The notes below the pieces were generated by a model. It had not been told where the DNA came from, ran no database searches, and worked only from the letters and a program-made list of their open reading frames with translations. Positions 39,592 to 48,517 of a DNA stretch of 64,000 nucleotides are shown here, piece after piece (within the stretch, counting starts at the first letter, position 1; each line of letters starts with the position of its first letter). The stretch comes from Microvirga sp. VF16. Its GTDB lineage: Bacteria; Pseudomonadota; Alphaproteobacteria; Rhizobiales; Beijerinckiaceae. The position numbers and the translations under genes were made by a program. The DNA is taken from contig NZ_CP069354.1 of NCBI RefSeq assembly GCF_016864375.1, positions 4,741,501-4,805,500 on the forward strand, written 5' to 3'.

Positions 39592-40431
39592 TTACCCTCC
39601 GTGCTGGCGCAGGCGGTCGCGCGTGCGGGTGCCGAAAATCCTGGGCGCCCGAAGTTCCTGCCGGTCGGCGAGCGGCTTGAGGAGCCGGGCAAAACGCTCG
39701 GCCCATTCTTCGGCGCCCTCGTCCGACGCAATCAGATCCTGCCGGATCTCGATGAGCGCATTGGCGAGCCCCCGGATCGTGGCGTGACGGTCGACGGTAT
39801 CGCCCGCGAGAGCCCCATCATAGGGCTCGTTGTCACCAACGACGAGTCCGTCCTCTGCCTCCAACCCTTCCAGAAGCGGCTTGGCGAAGCGGTCATCCGC
39901 GTCCCACAGGATTCCCACATGCCAGGGCCGGGCCCAGCCGCGCCAGATCGGCGTGAAGCTGTGAACCGTCACGATGACGGGCGGATGGCCGGCCGCCATG
40001 GCCTTATGGATCGCATCCGCAATCGCATCGTCGTAAGGATCGTAGAATCGGGCGATGCGCCGCCGAACCTCGGCTTCGTCGACCCGGGCATTGCCCGGCA
40101 CCACCGCGCCGTCGGACAGGCGCATGACCAGCGTCGGATCGTCCCGGCCCCGGTTGGGGTCGATGATCAGCCGGGAGAACTGCGTGAGAATTGCCGGCGC
40201 GTTGAGGCGGCGAGCCAGGGAGCGCGTCACGGCGGCGGCGCCGATGTCATAGGCGATGTGACGCTCGAATTCGGATTCCGGCAGCCCCAAGTCGCCGAGA
40301 TCCGGTGGCACCGCGTTGGAGGCGTGATCGCACAGGATCAGGATCCCCGATTCGAGGGAGCCAGGAATGATCTCGACGGGATGAGGCTCGAGAGAAGGAT
40401 CGTCGAGCTTGAGCGCGGCGGAGGCGGACAT
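39592..40431 (-). CDS. N-formylglutamate amidohydrolase family protein
   Basis: A 279-residue hydrolase of the FGase family. The metal-site region ILILCDHASNAVPPDLGDLG near residue 30, ERHIAYDIGAAAVTRSLARR, the strand PAILTQFSRLIIDPNRG and VIVTVHSFTPIWRG (catalytic His) are all present. Classic FGases make glutamate and formate from N-formylglutamate in histidine breakdown, but this subgroup is usually found outside hut operons, so its substrate is uncertain. It is the first gene of the three-gene minus-strand set with DUF1244 and gapR. A second family member lies at 46103-46993. Confidence 0.87.
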   Translation of the reverse strand: MSASAALKLDDPSLEPHPVEIIPGSLESGILILCDHASNAVPPDLGDLGLPESEFERHIAYDIGAAAVTRSLARRLNAPAILTQFSRLIIDPNRGRDDPTLVMRLSDGAVVPGNARVDEAEVRRRIARFYDPYDDAIADAIHKAMAAGHPPVIVTVHSFTPIWRGWARPWHVGILWDADDRFAKPLLEGLEAEDGLVVGDNEPYDGALAGDTVDRHATIRGLANALIEIRQDLIASDEGAEEWAERFARLLKPLADRQELRAPRIFGTRTRDRLRQHGG

Positions 40432-40541
40432 GGCGAAGGAGGGATTTCAGACAGGATGGATTGAACGGCGGAGGAAAAGCCTTACCCTGCCCCTCCAACC
40501 CTGACAACGCGACGTTCCGCGCAACACACTTTCACGACGTT

Positions 40542-41480
40542 ATGCCCGCTTCATCCACAACGGCCCGGCTCGAGCCGGGCTTCGCGTCTGCTTTTGCCGC
40601 CCTGTGTCTCGGCGCCATCGCCATGGGGATTTCCCCGATATTCGTGCGCTTCGCCTCAGCCGATATGGGCGGGGCACCGGCCGATGTGGGGCCGTTCGCC
40701 AGCGCCTTCTGGCGCGTCTCGCTCTGCCTGCCCCTGCTCTATGCGTGGATGCGAATCGAGGAGAAGCGCGCTCCCGCCGACGCGCCAAAAGTCCGCTTTT
40801 CCAAGGCAAGCATTCTGGCTGGCATCGTCTTTGCAGGCGACCTCTTCTTCTGGCACCTGGCGATTCTCAAGACGACCGTGGCGAACGCCACCTTCTTCGC
40901 CACCATGGCGCCGCTCTTTGTCGTGCTGACTGTCTGGCTGGTGTTCAGGCAGCAGGTATCGCGCGGCACCTTCATGGGCCTTGCCCTCTGCCTTCTCGGC
41001 GGCACCGCCCTGATCGGCCAGAGCCTTCATGCGGATCCGGCCAGAATCGAAGGAGACCTCTACGGAGTCGCCACGGCGTTCTTCTTCGGCATGTATTTCC
41101 TGGCTGCGAGCAAGGCCAGGAAGACGGCAGGCGCCGCGCGGGTCACCTTCGAGGCCGGGCTGATCACCTCCGCCATTCTTCTCGTCATCGCGGTTCTCTT
41201 CGACACGCGGGTGATCCCGCAGACGGCGCAAGGCATCGCGGCGCTTCTCGCCATGTCCTATGTCAGCCATGCGGGCGGCCAGGGGCTGCTTGCCATCGCG
41301 CTCGGACGATTGCCCGCGGTCTTCTCATCCCTTGTGATCTTCCTGGAGGCGATTGCGGCGGCCGTGTTCGGCTGGGCGATCCTGGGCGAGGAACTGACGC
41401 TTGTGCAGAGCCTAGGGGGAGCCTTGATCCTGTTCGGCATCTGGATCGCGCGGCCAAAGCCTGAGGCCGTCGTCGAATAG
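40542..41480 (+). CDS. DMT-superfamily (EamA) permease
   Basis: A 312-residue inner-membrane carrier with ten predicted helices in two EamA repeats. The first repeat starts AFAALCLGAIAMGISPIFVRF; the second repeat lies around GDLYGVATAFFFGMYFLAASK and ends LAIALGRLPAVFSSLVIFLE and GALILFGIWIARPK. Such proteins export or import small metabolites or amino acids; the substrate is unknown. ATG 40542 is preferred over a TTG at 40461 because the latter adds a non-family leader. It is divergent from the amidohydrolase gene. Confidence 0.85.
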   Translation: MPASSTTARLEPGFASAFAALCLGAIAMGISPIFVRFASADMGGAPADVGPFASAFWRVSLCLPLLYAWMRIEEKRAPADAPKVRFSKASILAGIVFAGDLFFWHLAILKTTVANATFFATMAPLFVVLTVWLVFRQQVSRGTFMGLALCLLGGTALIGQSLHADPARIEGDLYGVATAFFFGMYFLAASKARKTAGAARVTFEAGLITSAILLVIAVLFDTRVIPQTAQGIAALLAMSYVSHAGGQGLLAIALGRLPAVFSSLVIFLEAIAAAVFGWAILGEELTLVQSLGGALILFGIWIARPKPEAVVE

Positions 41481-41672
41481 AACGGTTGCCCGCCTCTCCA
41501 TATGGAGGGCGGCGACAGGCCGATAGTGTCGGAAAGGCCATGCGGCCTGCAAAATTGACAGCATCCCTGCTGTAAGGTCTTGCTCCGGCTGAACTTCTGA
41601 CCGACAACGATTCGACATAGTTCTCACAGCATTGTGCGATTTCATTCCTTTCGATTCGATCATACCGCATCC

Positions 41673-42134
41673 ATGACGGCCGCATTTCTCACATCGTCTC
41701 CGCGCTGGCGGCGAAGCCTTGCACTCGTATCGTTCCTTTTCGGTGGGTGCCTGCTGGCCGCATCGCCCGCGAAGGCGGACCTGCGCCTGTGCAACATGAC
41801 CTCGAGCCGGGTCGGCATCGCGCTCGGCTACCGGGACGCTCAGGGCTGGGTGACGGAAGGCTGGTGGAATCTCACCGCCCGCGGCTGCGAGACCCTGCTC
41901 AAGGGGCAGCTCGGCGGGCGCTTCTATTACGTCTATGCCATCGATTACGACCGGGGCGGCGAATGGAGCGGACGCTCCTTCATGTGCACCCGGGAGCGCG
42001 AATTCACGATTCGCGGAACCGAGGATTGCCTCGCCAGAGGCTTTGATCGCAGCGGCTTCTTCGAAGTCGATACAGGTGAACAGAAGAGCTGGACGATCCA
42101 GCTCACCGAAACGAATCGGCCAGGGGGGCCATGA
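41673..42134 (+). CDS. Secreted DUF1036 protein
   Basis: A 153-residue exported protein. A basic start and hydrophobic segment (LALVSFLFGGCLLAASPAKA) give a signal peptide with cleavage near residue 36. The mature part is the DUF1036 domain: LRLCNMTSSRVGIALGYRD, GWVTEGWWNLTARGCETLL and YYVYAIDYDRGGEWSGRSFM, with paired cysteines (RGCETL, FMCTRE, DCLARG). The stop overlaps the pyk start (ATGA at 42131-42134), so it is translationally coupled to pyruvate kinase, an arrangement I recall as conserved in rhizobia. Function unknown. Confidence 0.86.
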   Translation: MTAAFLTSSPRWRRSLALVSFLFGGCLLAASPAKADLRLCNMTSSRVGIALGYRDAQGWVTEGWWNLTARGCETLLKGQLGGRFYYVYAIDYDRGGEWSGRSFMCTREREFTIRGTEDCLARGFDRSGFFEVDTGEQKSWTIQLTETNRPGGP

Positions 42135-43573
42135 CGATGAGACGCGACAGGCGTACGAAGATTTTAGCAACCTTGGGACCGGCTTCCGAGAATCCGGAGA
42201 TGATCGCCAAGCTGTTCCAGGCCGGCGCCGACGTCTTCCGCCTCAACATGAGCCATCTGCCGCGTGAGAAGCTGAAGGAGCGGGTCGAAATGATCCGCGC
42301 CGTCGAGGCCAAGTTCAAGCGCCCCATTGCGATCCTCGCCGATCTGCAGGGCCCCAAGCTGCGCGTCGGCGCGTTCGAGGGCGACAGCGCCATGCTGGAG
42401 CCAGGCCAGAGCTTCACGCTCGATGCCGACAAGACACCCGGCAACAAGAATCGCGTGCACCTGCCGCATCCCGAGATCCTGTCCTCGCTCGAGCCCGGCC
42501 ACACGATCCTAATCGATGACGGCAAGCTGCGGCTACGCGTGAAAAGCGTGAAGCAGGGCTCGGCCACCACGATTGTGGAAGTCGCCGGCAAGATCTCCAA
42601 CCGCAAGGGCGTGAGCCTGCCCGACACCACGATTCCGGTTGCCGCGATGACCGACAAGGACCGCTCGGATCTCGAAGCGGCGCTCGATGCCGGTGTGGAC
42701 TGGATCGCGCTCTCCTTCGTGCAGCGCCCCGAGGACGTGGCCGAGGTCAAGAAGGTTGCCCGCGGCCGCGCGCTCGTGATGTCCAAGCTCGAGAAGCCGC
42801 AGGCGATCGCCCGCCTCGACGAGATCACGGAGATCTCCGATGCGGTCATGGTCGCGCGCGGCGATCTCGGCGTGGAGATGCCGCTGGAGAAGGTCCCCGG
42901 CATCCAGAAGCGGATCATCCGCACGGCGCGCCGCCTCGGCAAACCCGTCGTCGTGGCGACCCAGATGCTGGAATCGATGATCACCGCGCCGGTGCCGACC
43001 CGCGCCGAAGTCTCCGACGTCGCGACCGCCGTCTATGACGGTGCGGATGCGGTCATGCTTTCGGCAGAGAGCGCCTCGGGTCAGTATCCGGTTGACGCCG
43101 TAGCCACCATGAGCCGGATCGCGGAAGAGGTGGAGCAGGACCAGAGCTACTGGTCGATCATGCGCACCCTGAACGCGGAGCCGGAAGCCACCGGCTCGGA
43201 CGCCATTGCGGCGGCCTCGCACCAGATCGCCGACACGCTCAACATCAAAACGGTGGCCGCCTGGACCTTCTCAGGCTCGACGGCCTTCCGCATCGCCCGC
43301 GAGCGGCCGAACTCGACGGTGATCGCACTCACCCCGAGCCAGAACACGGCCCGGCGCCTGGCGCTGGTCTGGGGTGTGCATTCGATCCGCACCAAGGATG
43401 CCAGCGACATCGACGACATGGCCTTCCGCGCCTGCAAGTTCGCCCTGCGCGAGGGCCACTCGACCGTCGGGGACCGCATCATCGTCGTGGCCGGCATGCC
43501 CTTCGGCACGCCGGGTGCCACCAACATGGTGCGCATCGCCTTCGTCAACCAGGAACACGCCGCTCAGGCGTAA
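42131..43573 (+). CDS. pyk: Pyruvate kinase
   Basis: Glycolytic enzyme that makes pyruvate and ATP from phosphoenolpyruvate, 480 residues. It opens RRDRRTKILATLGPASENPE, has the active-site PKLRVGAFEG, the catalytic region ALSFVQRPEDV and the metal/PEP motif VMVARGDLGVEMPLEKVP near residues 237-254, and KPVVVATQMLESMI. A regulatory C-terminal domain is present. Start could be ATG 42131 (overlapping the DUF1036 stop) or ATG 42137; CAGGGG precedes both. It ends with a 10-bp overlap with a convergent hydrolase. Confidence 0.97.
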   Translation: MTMRRDRRTKILATLGPASENPEMIAKLFQAGADVFRLNMSHLPREKLKERVEMIRAVEAKFKRPIAILADLQGPKLRVGAFEGDSAMLEPGQSFTLDADKTPGNKNRVHLPHPEILSSLEPGHTILIDDGKLRLRVKSVKQGSATTIVEVAGKISNRKGVSLPDTTIPVAAMTDKDRSDLEAALDAGVDWIALSFVQRPEDVAEVKKVARGRALVMSKLEKPQAIARLDEITEISDAVMVARGDLGVEMPLEKVPGIQKRIIRTARRLGKPVVVATQMLESMITAPVPTRAEVSDVATAVYDGADAVMLSAESASGQYPVDAVATMSRIAEEVEQDQSYWSIMRTLNAEPEATGSDAIAAASHQIADTLNIKTVAAWTFSGSTAFRIARERPNSTVIALTPSQNTARRLALVWGVHSIRTKDASDIDDMAFRACKFALREGHSTVGDRIIVVAGMPFGTPGATNMVRIAFVNQEHAAQA

Positions 43574-44547
43574 CCGACCCCGACCCTGGCCGGCGCGATC
43601 CGCTCGGCTAGGGCTTCGATTGCGACAAGAACAGTCTTTCCGTCTGCATATTGCGGCATGTGGCCGATGCCCGGCATCAGGATCAGCTCGGCGCCCGGCA
43701 CCTCCCGGGCGAAGGAGAGGCTGTGGAGATCGGTCCAGACGATCTCGTCACTGTCACCGGCCACCACCACCGTCGGCAGGCGAATGTCCCGATAGCGCAC
43801 GCTCTGCCGCACGACCGCATCATACATGACCGCGAAGTCCTGCATGTTGGCTTCATAGGATCTCGGCCGGAAGGCGAGCGGAATGAAGCCCTTTTTCACG
43901 ATGCCCCGTGGGGCCGGCTGCGGCCAGAAGGTCTTTTCCTTGATCCAGGGCCGGAGCATGAGAAGAAGCGGCACGGCAAGCGTCCGCAACAGCAGCCAGC
44001 CAGTCCAGGAATCGATCAGGCGCCGGTACCAGCCGATCGTGCCGCCGGGCCAGGGCGAGGTAATGCCGGAAAGGACGAGGATCGCCCCCGTCACGTCGGC
44101 ATGATCGAGGGCGAGATGTGGGACGATGGTTCCCGACCAGGAATGTCCGACGATAACGGCGTTGCGAACGCCCAACTGCCTTAGAGCACCGGCGATCAGC
44201 GCCGCTTGCCGGGCAGGATCGGCTTCACTCAATCCGGGCTTGCGCTCGCTCCAGCCATGGCCGGGGCGGTCGAAGGCGAGGACCCGGTAGCTTTGCGAGA
44301 GCGCCCAGCCGAGACCGAGCATGGATTCGACGAGGTTGGATGAGGCACCGTGCAGCAGGACGACGGTCCCGCGCGGCTCATTCTTCGGTCCCTCCTCCCG
44401 GTAATGGAGTCGACAGCCCTCGACCTCGACGAACCGGCCGGTCGGCGGGAAACGCCGCTCGATGCACCAGGCATAGAGATAGGTGAACGCGGCCCCCGAA
44501 CCGAGAACGAGGAGAAGCGCAACAACGATGAGAAGAAGCAGGGACAT
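43564..44547 (-). CDS. Membrane-anchored alpha/beta hydrolase
   Basis: A 327-residue hydrolase with an N-terminal membrane anchor (LLLLIVVALLLVLGSGAAFTYLY). The oxyanion loop VVLLHGASSN is near residue 63, the nucleophile elbow VGHSWSGTIVPH near 134, the acid in VVAGDSDEIVW and the His in MPGIGHMPQYA near 303, so the triad is complete. The substrate is unknown; the fold is shared by esterases, epoxide hydrolases and haloperoxidases. It lies 15 bp downstream of the TPR gene on the same strand and overlaps the pyk 3' end by 10 bp. Confidence 0.85.
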   Translation of the reverse strand: MSLLLLIVVALLLVLGSGAAFTYLYAWCIERRFPPTGRFVEVEGCRLHYREEGPKNEPRGTVVLLHGASSNLVESMLGLGWALSQSYRVLAFDRPGHGWSERKPGLSEADPARQAALIAGALRQLGVRNAVIVGHSWSGTIVPHLALDHADVTGAILVLSGITSPWPGGTIGWYRRLIDSWTGWLLLRTLAVPLLLMLRPWIKEKTFWPQPAPRGIVKKGFIPLAFRPRSYEANMQDFAVMYDAVVRQSVRYRDIRLPTVVVAGDSDEIVWTDLHSLSFAREVPGAELILMPGIGHMPQYADGKTVLVAIEALAERIAPARVGVGYA

Positions 44548-44562
44548 CCCTGCAACGTGGAT

Positions 44563-45168
44563 TTATAGGTCGTGCCCGTCAACCTCGGGGCCGAGACGGT
44601 TCACGATGGTCTTCACGTCGGTCATCTGCGGATTGATCGTGAGCACCCGGCGATAGGCCTGCAGGGCCCGCGTCTTGTCGTCCGAGGCCATCAGGATATG
44701 GCCAAGCCCGGTCCAGGCGTTGAAATGGCGGGGTTCGATCTTGATCGCCCGGTGCAGATCGGCCATGGCGCCGACCGGATCGTCGAGCTGGTAGAAGACG
44801 GTCGCCCGCTTGTACCAGGCTTCAGCCCAGTTGGGCTGGAGCACCAGGACGCGGTCGATCAGCTCGATGGCGAGCGGGAAATCCTTCTTGTTGAAGGCTT
44901 CCGCTGCCCGGCTCAGAAGAAGATCGGCCGTATCGGAGCCGGACCGGGCGAAACGCCGCTCGATCAAGGACGCGATACCCTCGGCCTCCCGCTCGGTTTG
45001 GGCCTTGCCGAGACGTTCGAAGAGCTCATCCAGCGTGGAAGCGCGCGGGCGGACCTGAGGCGGCTGGGCCTGCTCCTTCGAATCCTTGGGACGCGCAGGC
45101 TCCTGCGCACCCAGCGGGAGTGCGGCCAAGCTCAGCGATACGATCAGTATGGACGCGAAAAAGCGCAT
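44563..45168 (-). CDS. Exported TPR-repeat protein
   Basis: A 201-residue exported protein. The signal peptide MRFFASILIVSLSLAALPLG is followed by a Pro/Gln-rich stretch and about three tetratricopeptide repeats (AAEAFNKKDFPLAIELIDRV, AWYKRATVFYQLDDPVGAMA, AWTGLGHILMASDDKTRALQ). The ATG (45166-45168 on the plus strand) lies inside a 14-bp perfect hairpin with no ribosome site, which could block its translation. It shares strand and spacing (15 bp) with the downstream hydrolase gene. Confidence 0.83.
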   Translation of the reverse strand: MRFFASILIVSLSLAALPLGAQEPARPKDSKEQAQPPQVRPRASTLDELFERLGKAQTEREAEGIASLIERRFARSGSDTADLLLSRAAEAFNKKDFPLAIELIDRVLVLQPNWAEAWYKRATVFYQLDDPVGAMADLHRAIKIEPRHFNAWTGLGHILMASDDKTRALQAYRRVLTINPQMTDVKTIVNRLGPEVDGHDL

Positions 45169-45196
45169 GCCGGGATTTTAGGATCCCGGCATGCGC
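45163..45196 (-). promoter_or_regulatory. Perfect hairpin covering the start codon of the TPR gene
   Basis: GCGCATGCCGGGAT (45163-45176) and its exact complement (45183-45196) enclose TTTAGG. It lies 41 bp downstream of the rpmJ stop and includes the TPR gene start codon. No T-run follows, so it is less like a terminator and may act on translation. Confidence 0.55.
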
Positions 45197-45237
45197 GGTC
45201 AATTCAGATTCTTGTGTGCGGCATTGCCGCAGCGAAC

Positions 45238-45363
45238 TTAGCCCTGGCGAGCCTTATAGCGCTTCTGGGTCTTGTTGATGATGTAGACCCGGCCCTTGCG
45301 ACGAACCAGCTGGTTGTCGCGGTGACGGCCGCGGATCGACTTCAACGAGTTACGGATCTTCAT
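45238..45363 (-). CDS. rpmJ: 50S ribosomal protein L36
   Basis: A 41-residue ribosomal protein: MKIRNSLKSIRGRHRDNQLV, then RRKGRVYIINKTQKRYKARQG. This is the longer form without the zinc-binding cysteines, normal in alphaproteobacteria. ATG 45363 has AGGAGA about 8 bases upstream and the stop is TAA at 45240-45238. It is transcribed on the minus strand downstream of the tRNA-Val gene. Confidence 0.95.
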   Translation of the reverse strand: MKIRNSLKSIRGRHRDNQLVRRKGRVYIINKTQKRYKARQG

Positions 45364-45406
45364 ATCCGGTCTCCTGCGGCCCTTCGGGAAGGCCGGAAAA
45401 AGAAAA

Positions 45407-45481
45407 TGGTGGGCGCGGCTGGGATCGAACCAGCGACCCCTACGATGTCAACGTAGTGCTCTCCCGCTGAGCTACGCGCCC
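45407..45481 (-). tRNA. tRNA-Val (anticodon GAC)
   Basis: A full cloverleaf on the minus strand, 75 nt including an encoded CCA end. The acceptor stem is GGGCGCG paired with CGCGCCC, the anticodon stem CTACG/CGTAG with loop TTGACAT (GAC at 45447-45449), and the T-loop TTCGATC. No integrase or island borders it. Confidence 0.97.
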
Positions 45482-45570
45482 GGGAAACGGTGATTTTGAC
45501 GTCCCGCTTCGGCTGTGGGGGCGATATACCCACAAGCGGGCCTTGGCGCAAGCCTGAAGGCCGCCCTTTT

Positions 45571-45927
45571 TTAGGCAGCCATCATTTTATCGACTTCGCT
45601 CACCAGGTCGCGCAGGTGGAACGGCTTCGACAGGACCTTGGCGTCGCGCGGGGCCTGGGAATCCGGGTTGAGGGCGACCGCGGCAAAGCCGGTGATGAAC
45701 ATCACCTTGATTTCCGGATCGAGCTCGGTGGCCTTACGGGCCAGCTCGATGCCATCCATCTCCGGCATGACGATGTCCGTCAAAAGAAGCTCGAAGGGCT
45801 CCTCGCGCAGGCGGTTATAGGCGGAAAGGCCGTTATCGAACGAGGCGACGTCGTAGCCCGCGTTCTCGAGCGCCTTCACGAGGAAGCGGCGCATGTCGTT
45901 GTCGTCTTCGGCAAGAAGGATCTTCAT
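45571..45927 (-). CDS. cpdR: CpdR-like single-domain response regulator
   Basis: A 118-residue receiver-only response regulator. It opens MKILLAEDDNDMRRFLVKAL with the acidic pocket EDD, has the phospho-acceptor Asp in LLTDIVMPEMDG near residue 51, the switch Thr in MFITGFAAVALN and the conserved Lys in VLSKPFHLRDLV. It corresponds to CpdR, which in Caulobacter and rhizobia controls ClpXP-dependent proteolysis and polar localisation during the cell cycle. The start at 45927 follows the family length; the ribosome site is weak. Divergent from an N-formylglutamate amidohydrolase-family gene, a pairing I recall as frequent in rhizobia. Confidence 0.9.
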   Translation of the reverse strand: MKILLAEDDNDMRRFLVKALENAGYDVASFDNGLSAYNRLREEPFELLLTDIVMPEMDGIELARKATELDPEIKVMFITGFAAVALNPDSQAPRDAKVLSKPFHLRDLVSEVDKMMAA

Positions 45928-46102
45928 CGGTTGCCAGTCCCGAATCGTGGCGGATGGTCTTAGCCTCTTCATCGCGCATTGGGGTAAACAAGCCGTGAAA
46001 GTACGATGCGGCGTTGCTACGATATTGTCATGGACAGGCGGCAACGCTGCCTTACACTAGTCCGAACACCTGATTTCCCTTTCCAACACAGCACATTTTC
46101 TG

Positions 46103-46993
46103 ATGCGGCCCACCATCGTCGATGAGTTCGATCCTCCCTTCACCGTCACCGAACCTTCGGCCCAGACGATTCCCTTCGTCTTCAACGTGCCGCATGCGGG
46201 AGCCGTCTATCCGGCTTCCTTTCTGGCTGCGTCCCGGCTCGACGCCGTCGCTCTGAGGCGATCCGAGGACGCCTTCGTCGACGAGCTGTTCGGCGCGATG
46301 ACGGATCTCGGCGCCCCTCTCATGACGGCGCGCTTTCCGCGGGCCTATCTCGACCTGAACCGGGAGCCCTACGAACTCGATTCCCGCATGTTCGATGGCC
46401 GCCTGCCGCCCTTCACCAATACCCGCTCCATGCGGGTGGCCGGGGGCCTGGGGACCATTCCGCGCATCGTGGCCGACGGGCAGGAGATCTACCGAACGCG
46501 CCTCCATGTGGAGGAAGCCCTGCACCGGATCGAATGGCTCTATAAGCCCTATCACCGGACCCTTCGGCATCTCGTGCGCCGCACGGCCCAGCATTTCGGG
46601 CATGCCGTCCTCATCGATTGCCATTCCATGCCCTCCTCCAGCGTCAGCCGCGAGGACGGGGCCAAGGCCGATATCGTGCTGGGAGACCGCTACGGCACGA
46701 GCTGCGCCACCCTGCTGATCGACCTCGTGGAGGCGGCCTTGCGCGGACGCGGCTATACGGTGATCCGCAACAAGCCCTATGCGGGTGGCTTCATCACCGA
46801 GCATTACGGCGAACCGGCCCTCGGACGGCATGCGCTCCAGATCGAAATCAATCGCGCGCTCTATATGGACGAGCGCAGCATGCACCAGAAACCTGGCTTC
46901 GCGGTCCTGGCGGACGACCTGGCCCAGGCCTTTGCTCAGGTGATTGCGGATATCGAGGGTGAATTGACGATCCGGCCCATCGCGGCGGAGTAA
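46103..46993 (+). CDS. N-formylglutamate amidohydrolase
   Basis: A 296-residue hydrolase of the FGase family. The signature is IPFVFNVPHAGAVYPASFLAAS near residue 23, then RFPRAYLDLNREPYELDSRM, VLIDCHSMPSSS (metal/catalytic His) near 168, and RNKPYAGGFITEHYGEPALG near 221. It fits the enzyme that hydrolyses N-formyl-L-glutamate to formate and glutamate, but no hut genes are nearby. Divergent from cpdR by 175 bp. ATG 46103 is consistent with family length; the sequence CCTGATTTCCC upstream is not a typical ribosome site. Confidence 0.88.
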   Translation: MRPTIVDEFDPPFTVTEPSAQTIPFVFNVPHAGAVYPASFLAASRLDAVALRRSEDAFVDELFGAMTDLGAPLMTARFPRAYLDLNREPYELDSRMFDGRLPPFTNTRSMRVAGGLGTIPRIVADGQEIYRTRLHVEEALHRIEWLYKPYHRTLRHLVRRTAQHFGHAVLIDCHSMPSSSVSREDGAKADIVLGDRYGTSCATLLIDLVEAALRGRGYTVIRNKPYAGGFITEHYGEPALGRHALQIEINRALYMDERSMHQKPGFAVLADDLAQAFAQVIADIEGELTIRPIAAE

Positions 46994-47023
46994 TCCCCGG
47001 CGCCATTTCCCTCAACCAGGCAA

Positions 47024-47050
47024 GAAAAAAGGCCACTGTTGCCAGCGGCC
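47024..47050 (-). terminator. Terminator for the MFS gene on the minus strand
   Basis: GGCCaCTG (47031-47038) pairs with CAGcGGCC (47043-47050) around TTGC. On the minus strand it is followed by TTTTTTC, so it would stop transcripts of the MFS gene about 115 bp after its stop. Confidence 0.6.
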
Positions 47051-47165
47051 CGAAGTTTAGGGAGGAAACGCCCAAGAAGGGCTACGATAAGGCGACGCCA
47101 TCGCCATATCGCACTGCAATAATTACGCCGCATCGCACAAAATGCAACAAAAATCTTTGCTTTTG

Positions 47166-48425
47166 TCATGCCCTATATGCATGGCTGCTGGGATGCGGGT
47201 CGATGGCTCTGACATAAAAAGCAAGACTGAGGAGCAGCCAGCCCGCGAGAGCCGCAAAAACGAGCCGATAACCCTCGGGCCGATAGAGGCCCTGGTCCGA
47301 CCGTCCCATCAGATCGATCAGCATTCCCGTCACGCTCTGAGAGAGGAAGGCCCCTCCCATGGTGCCGATATTCATCAGCGTGATACCCCGGCCTGTCAGA
47401 GATGGTGGAAACAGCGACTTTCCGTGACTGGTGAGGATGGGCGTATAGGCGATGCAGAGACCGAACAGCGGGAACCAGACAGCAGCGGAGGTTCGGTCGA
47501 GAGGCGCGAGGACAAGGACGCTCAGAAGCAGGATTGTTGCCGTGCTACCGATCAAAACGGGCCTCTTGTAGCTGCCCCAGAACCGGTCCATGGCTCCCCA
47601 GAGCAGCATGCCGCAGATCTGCGCCGTTGCCCCGAGGAGCAGGATACTGCCCCTCGTGCCGAGGTCGGCCCCGTGCACATCCGACAGCCATGGCCCGCCC
47701 CAGAGCCCGACGACGGAGGCAAAGCACCCATAGGTGGTCAGGTGCATGAAGAAGACCGGCCAGAAGGACGGCACCTTCAAGGCATCCGACACACCACGGA
47801 AGGTGGCCACCCAGGTTTCCTTCGTTTGCTGGCTGCCGGAATCCCGGGGCACGATCCAGGCGATGGCGAGAACGATGACGATCGTCAGGGCGGCCACCGC
47901 AAGGAACGAGGTACGCCAGCCGAAGACGGCCGCCGAGGCGGCTAACGGCGCCGTCGCCGCCAGAGTGCCCAAATTCGCCAAGCCCATCTGCAGGCTCGTA
48001 AGCCCTGCGAAACGTTCCGGCGGGAAGCGCCGGGCATAGATCACGAGGGGCGCCATGAAGAAGGTGGAGCAGCCGAGCCCCATGAGCGCCCGCGCGGCGA
48101 TGAGTACGGAGGCGTCAGGGGCGAGCGCGAAGAGAACGGTACCTGCCACCGTCAGCACAGCGGTCGCCAGCATCGTCCGCTTCGGACCATAGCGATCGAT
48201 GAGAATGCCAATGGGAATCTGAACCGCCGCGAAGGAGAAGAAGAAGGCGCTGGAAAGCAGGCCCGTCTGGGTGGCCGAGAGATGAAGCTCGCGGGCCAGA
48301 TCGTTGGCGATGACGCCGATGGAATTGCGCAGGAACTGGCTGATCGCATAGAGAGCGGCGAGCACCGCGATCAGGAGTAGGGCCGCTTCCGAACGGGTCG
48401 TGCCAAGCTTGGGCGCAAAATTCAT
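47166..48425 (-). CDS. MFS transporter
   Basis: A 419-residue major-facilitator permease with twelve predicted helices. The first signature region is LIAVLAALYAISQFLRNSIG and the inter-helix motif A is GILIDRYGPKRTM near residue 72; the second half starts around SFWPVFFMHLTTYGCFASVV. It resembles nitrate/organic-anion or drug MFS carriers but the substrate is unknown. ATG 48425 (MNFAPKLGTTRSEAAL) is favoured over upstream starts that would run through the intergenic repeat. It is divergent from the hisN-like gene. Confidence 0.88.
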   Translation of the reverse strand: MNFAPKLGTTRSEAALLLIAVLAALYAISQFLRNSIGVIANDLARELHLSATQTGLLSSAFFFSFAAVQIPIGILIDRYGPKRTMLATAVLTVAGTVLFALAPDASVLIAARALMGLGCSTFFMAPLVIYARRFPPERFAGLTSLQMGLANLGTLAATAPLAASAAVFGWRTSFLAVAALTIVIVLAIAWIVPRDSGSQQTKETWVATFRGVSDALKVPSFWPVFFMHLTTYGCFASVVGLWGGPWLSDVHGADLGTRGSILLLGATAQICGMLLWGAMDRFWGSYKRPVLIGSTATILLLSVLVLAPLDRTSAAVWFPLFGLCIAYTPILTSHGKSLFPPSLTGRGITLMNIGTMGGAFLSQSVTGMLIDLMGRSDQGLYRPEGYRLVFAALAGWLLLSLAFYVRAIDPHPSSHAYRA

Positions 48426-48517
48426 CGATACCGTACCCCTTTGACGCTGCCGCTCTCTTGCCGCGCGCCATGCGCTTGATAAAAGCTGATCGCCAGCGGG
48501 CCAAGGGCGCCCGCATA

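Noticed and set aside
41488..41513. GC-rich inverted repeat after the DMT permease
   Set aside because: It has mismatches and no T-tract, so I do not call it a terminator.
45407..45481. tRNA-Val as a possible integration site
   Set aside because: No integrase, no 3'-end duplicate of the tRNA and no atypical genes next to it.
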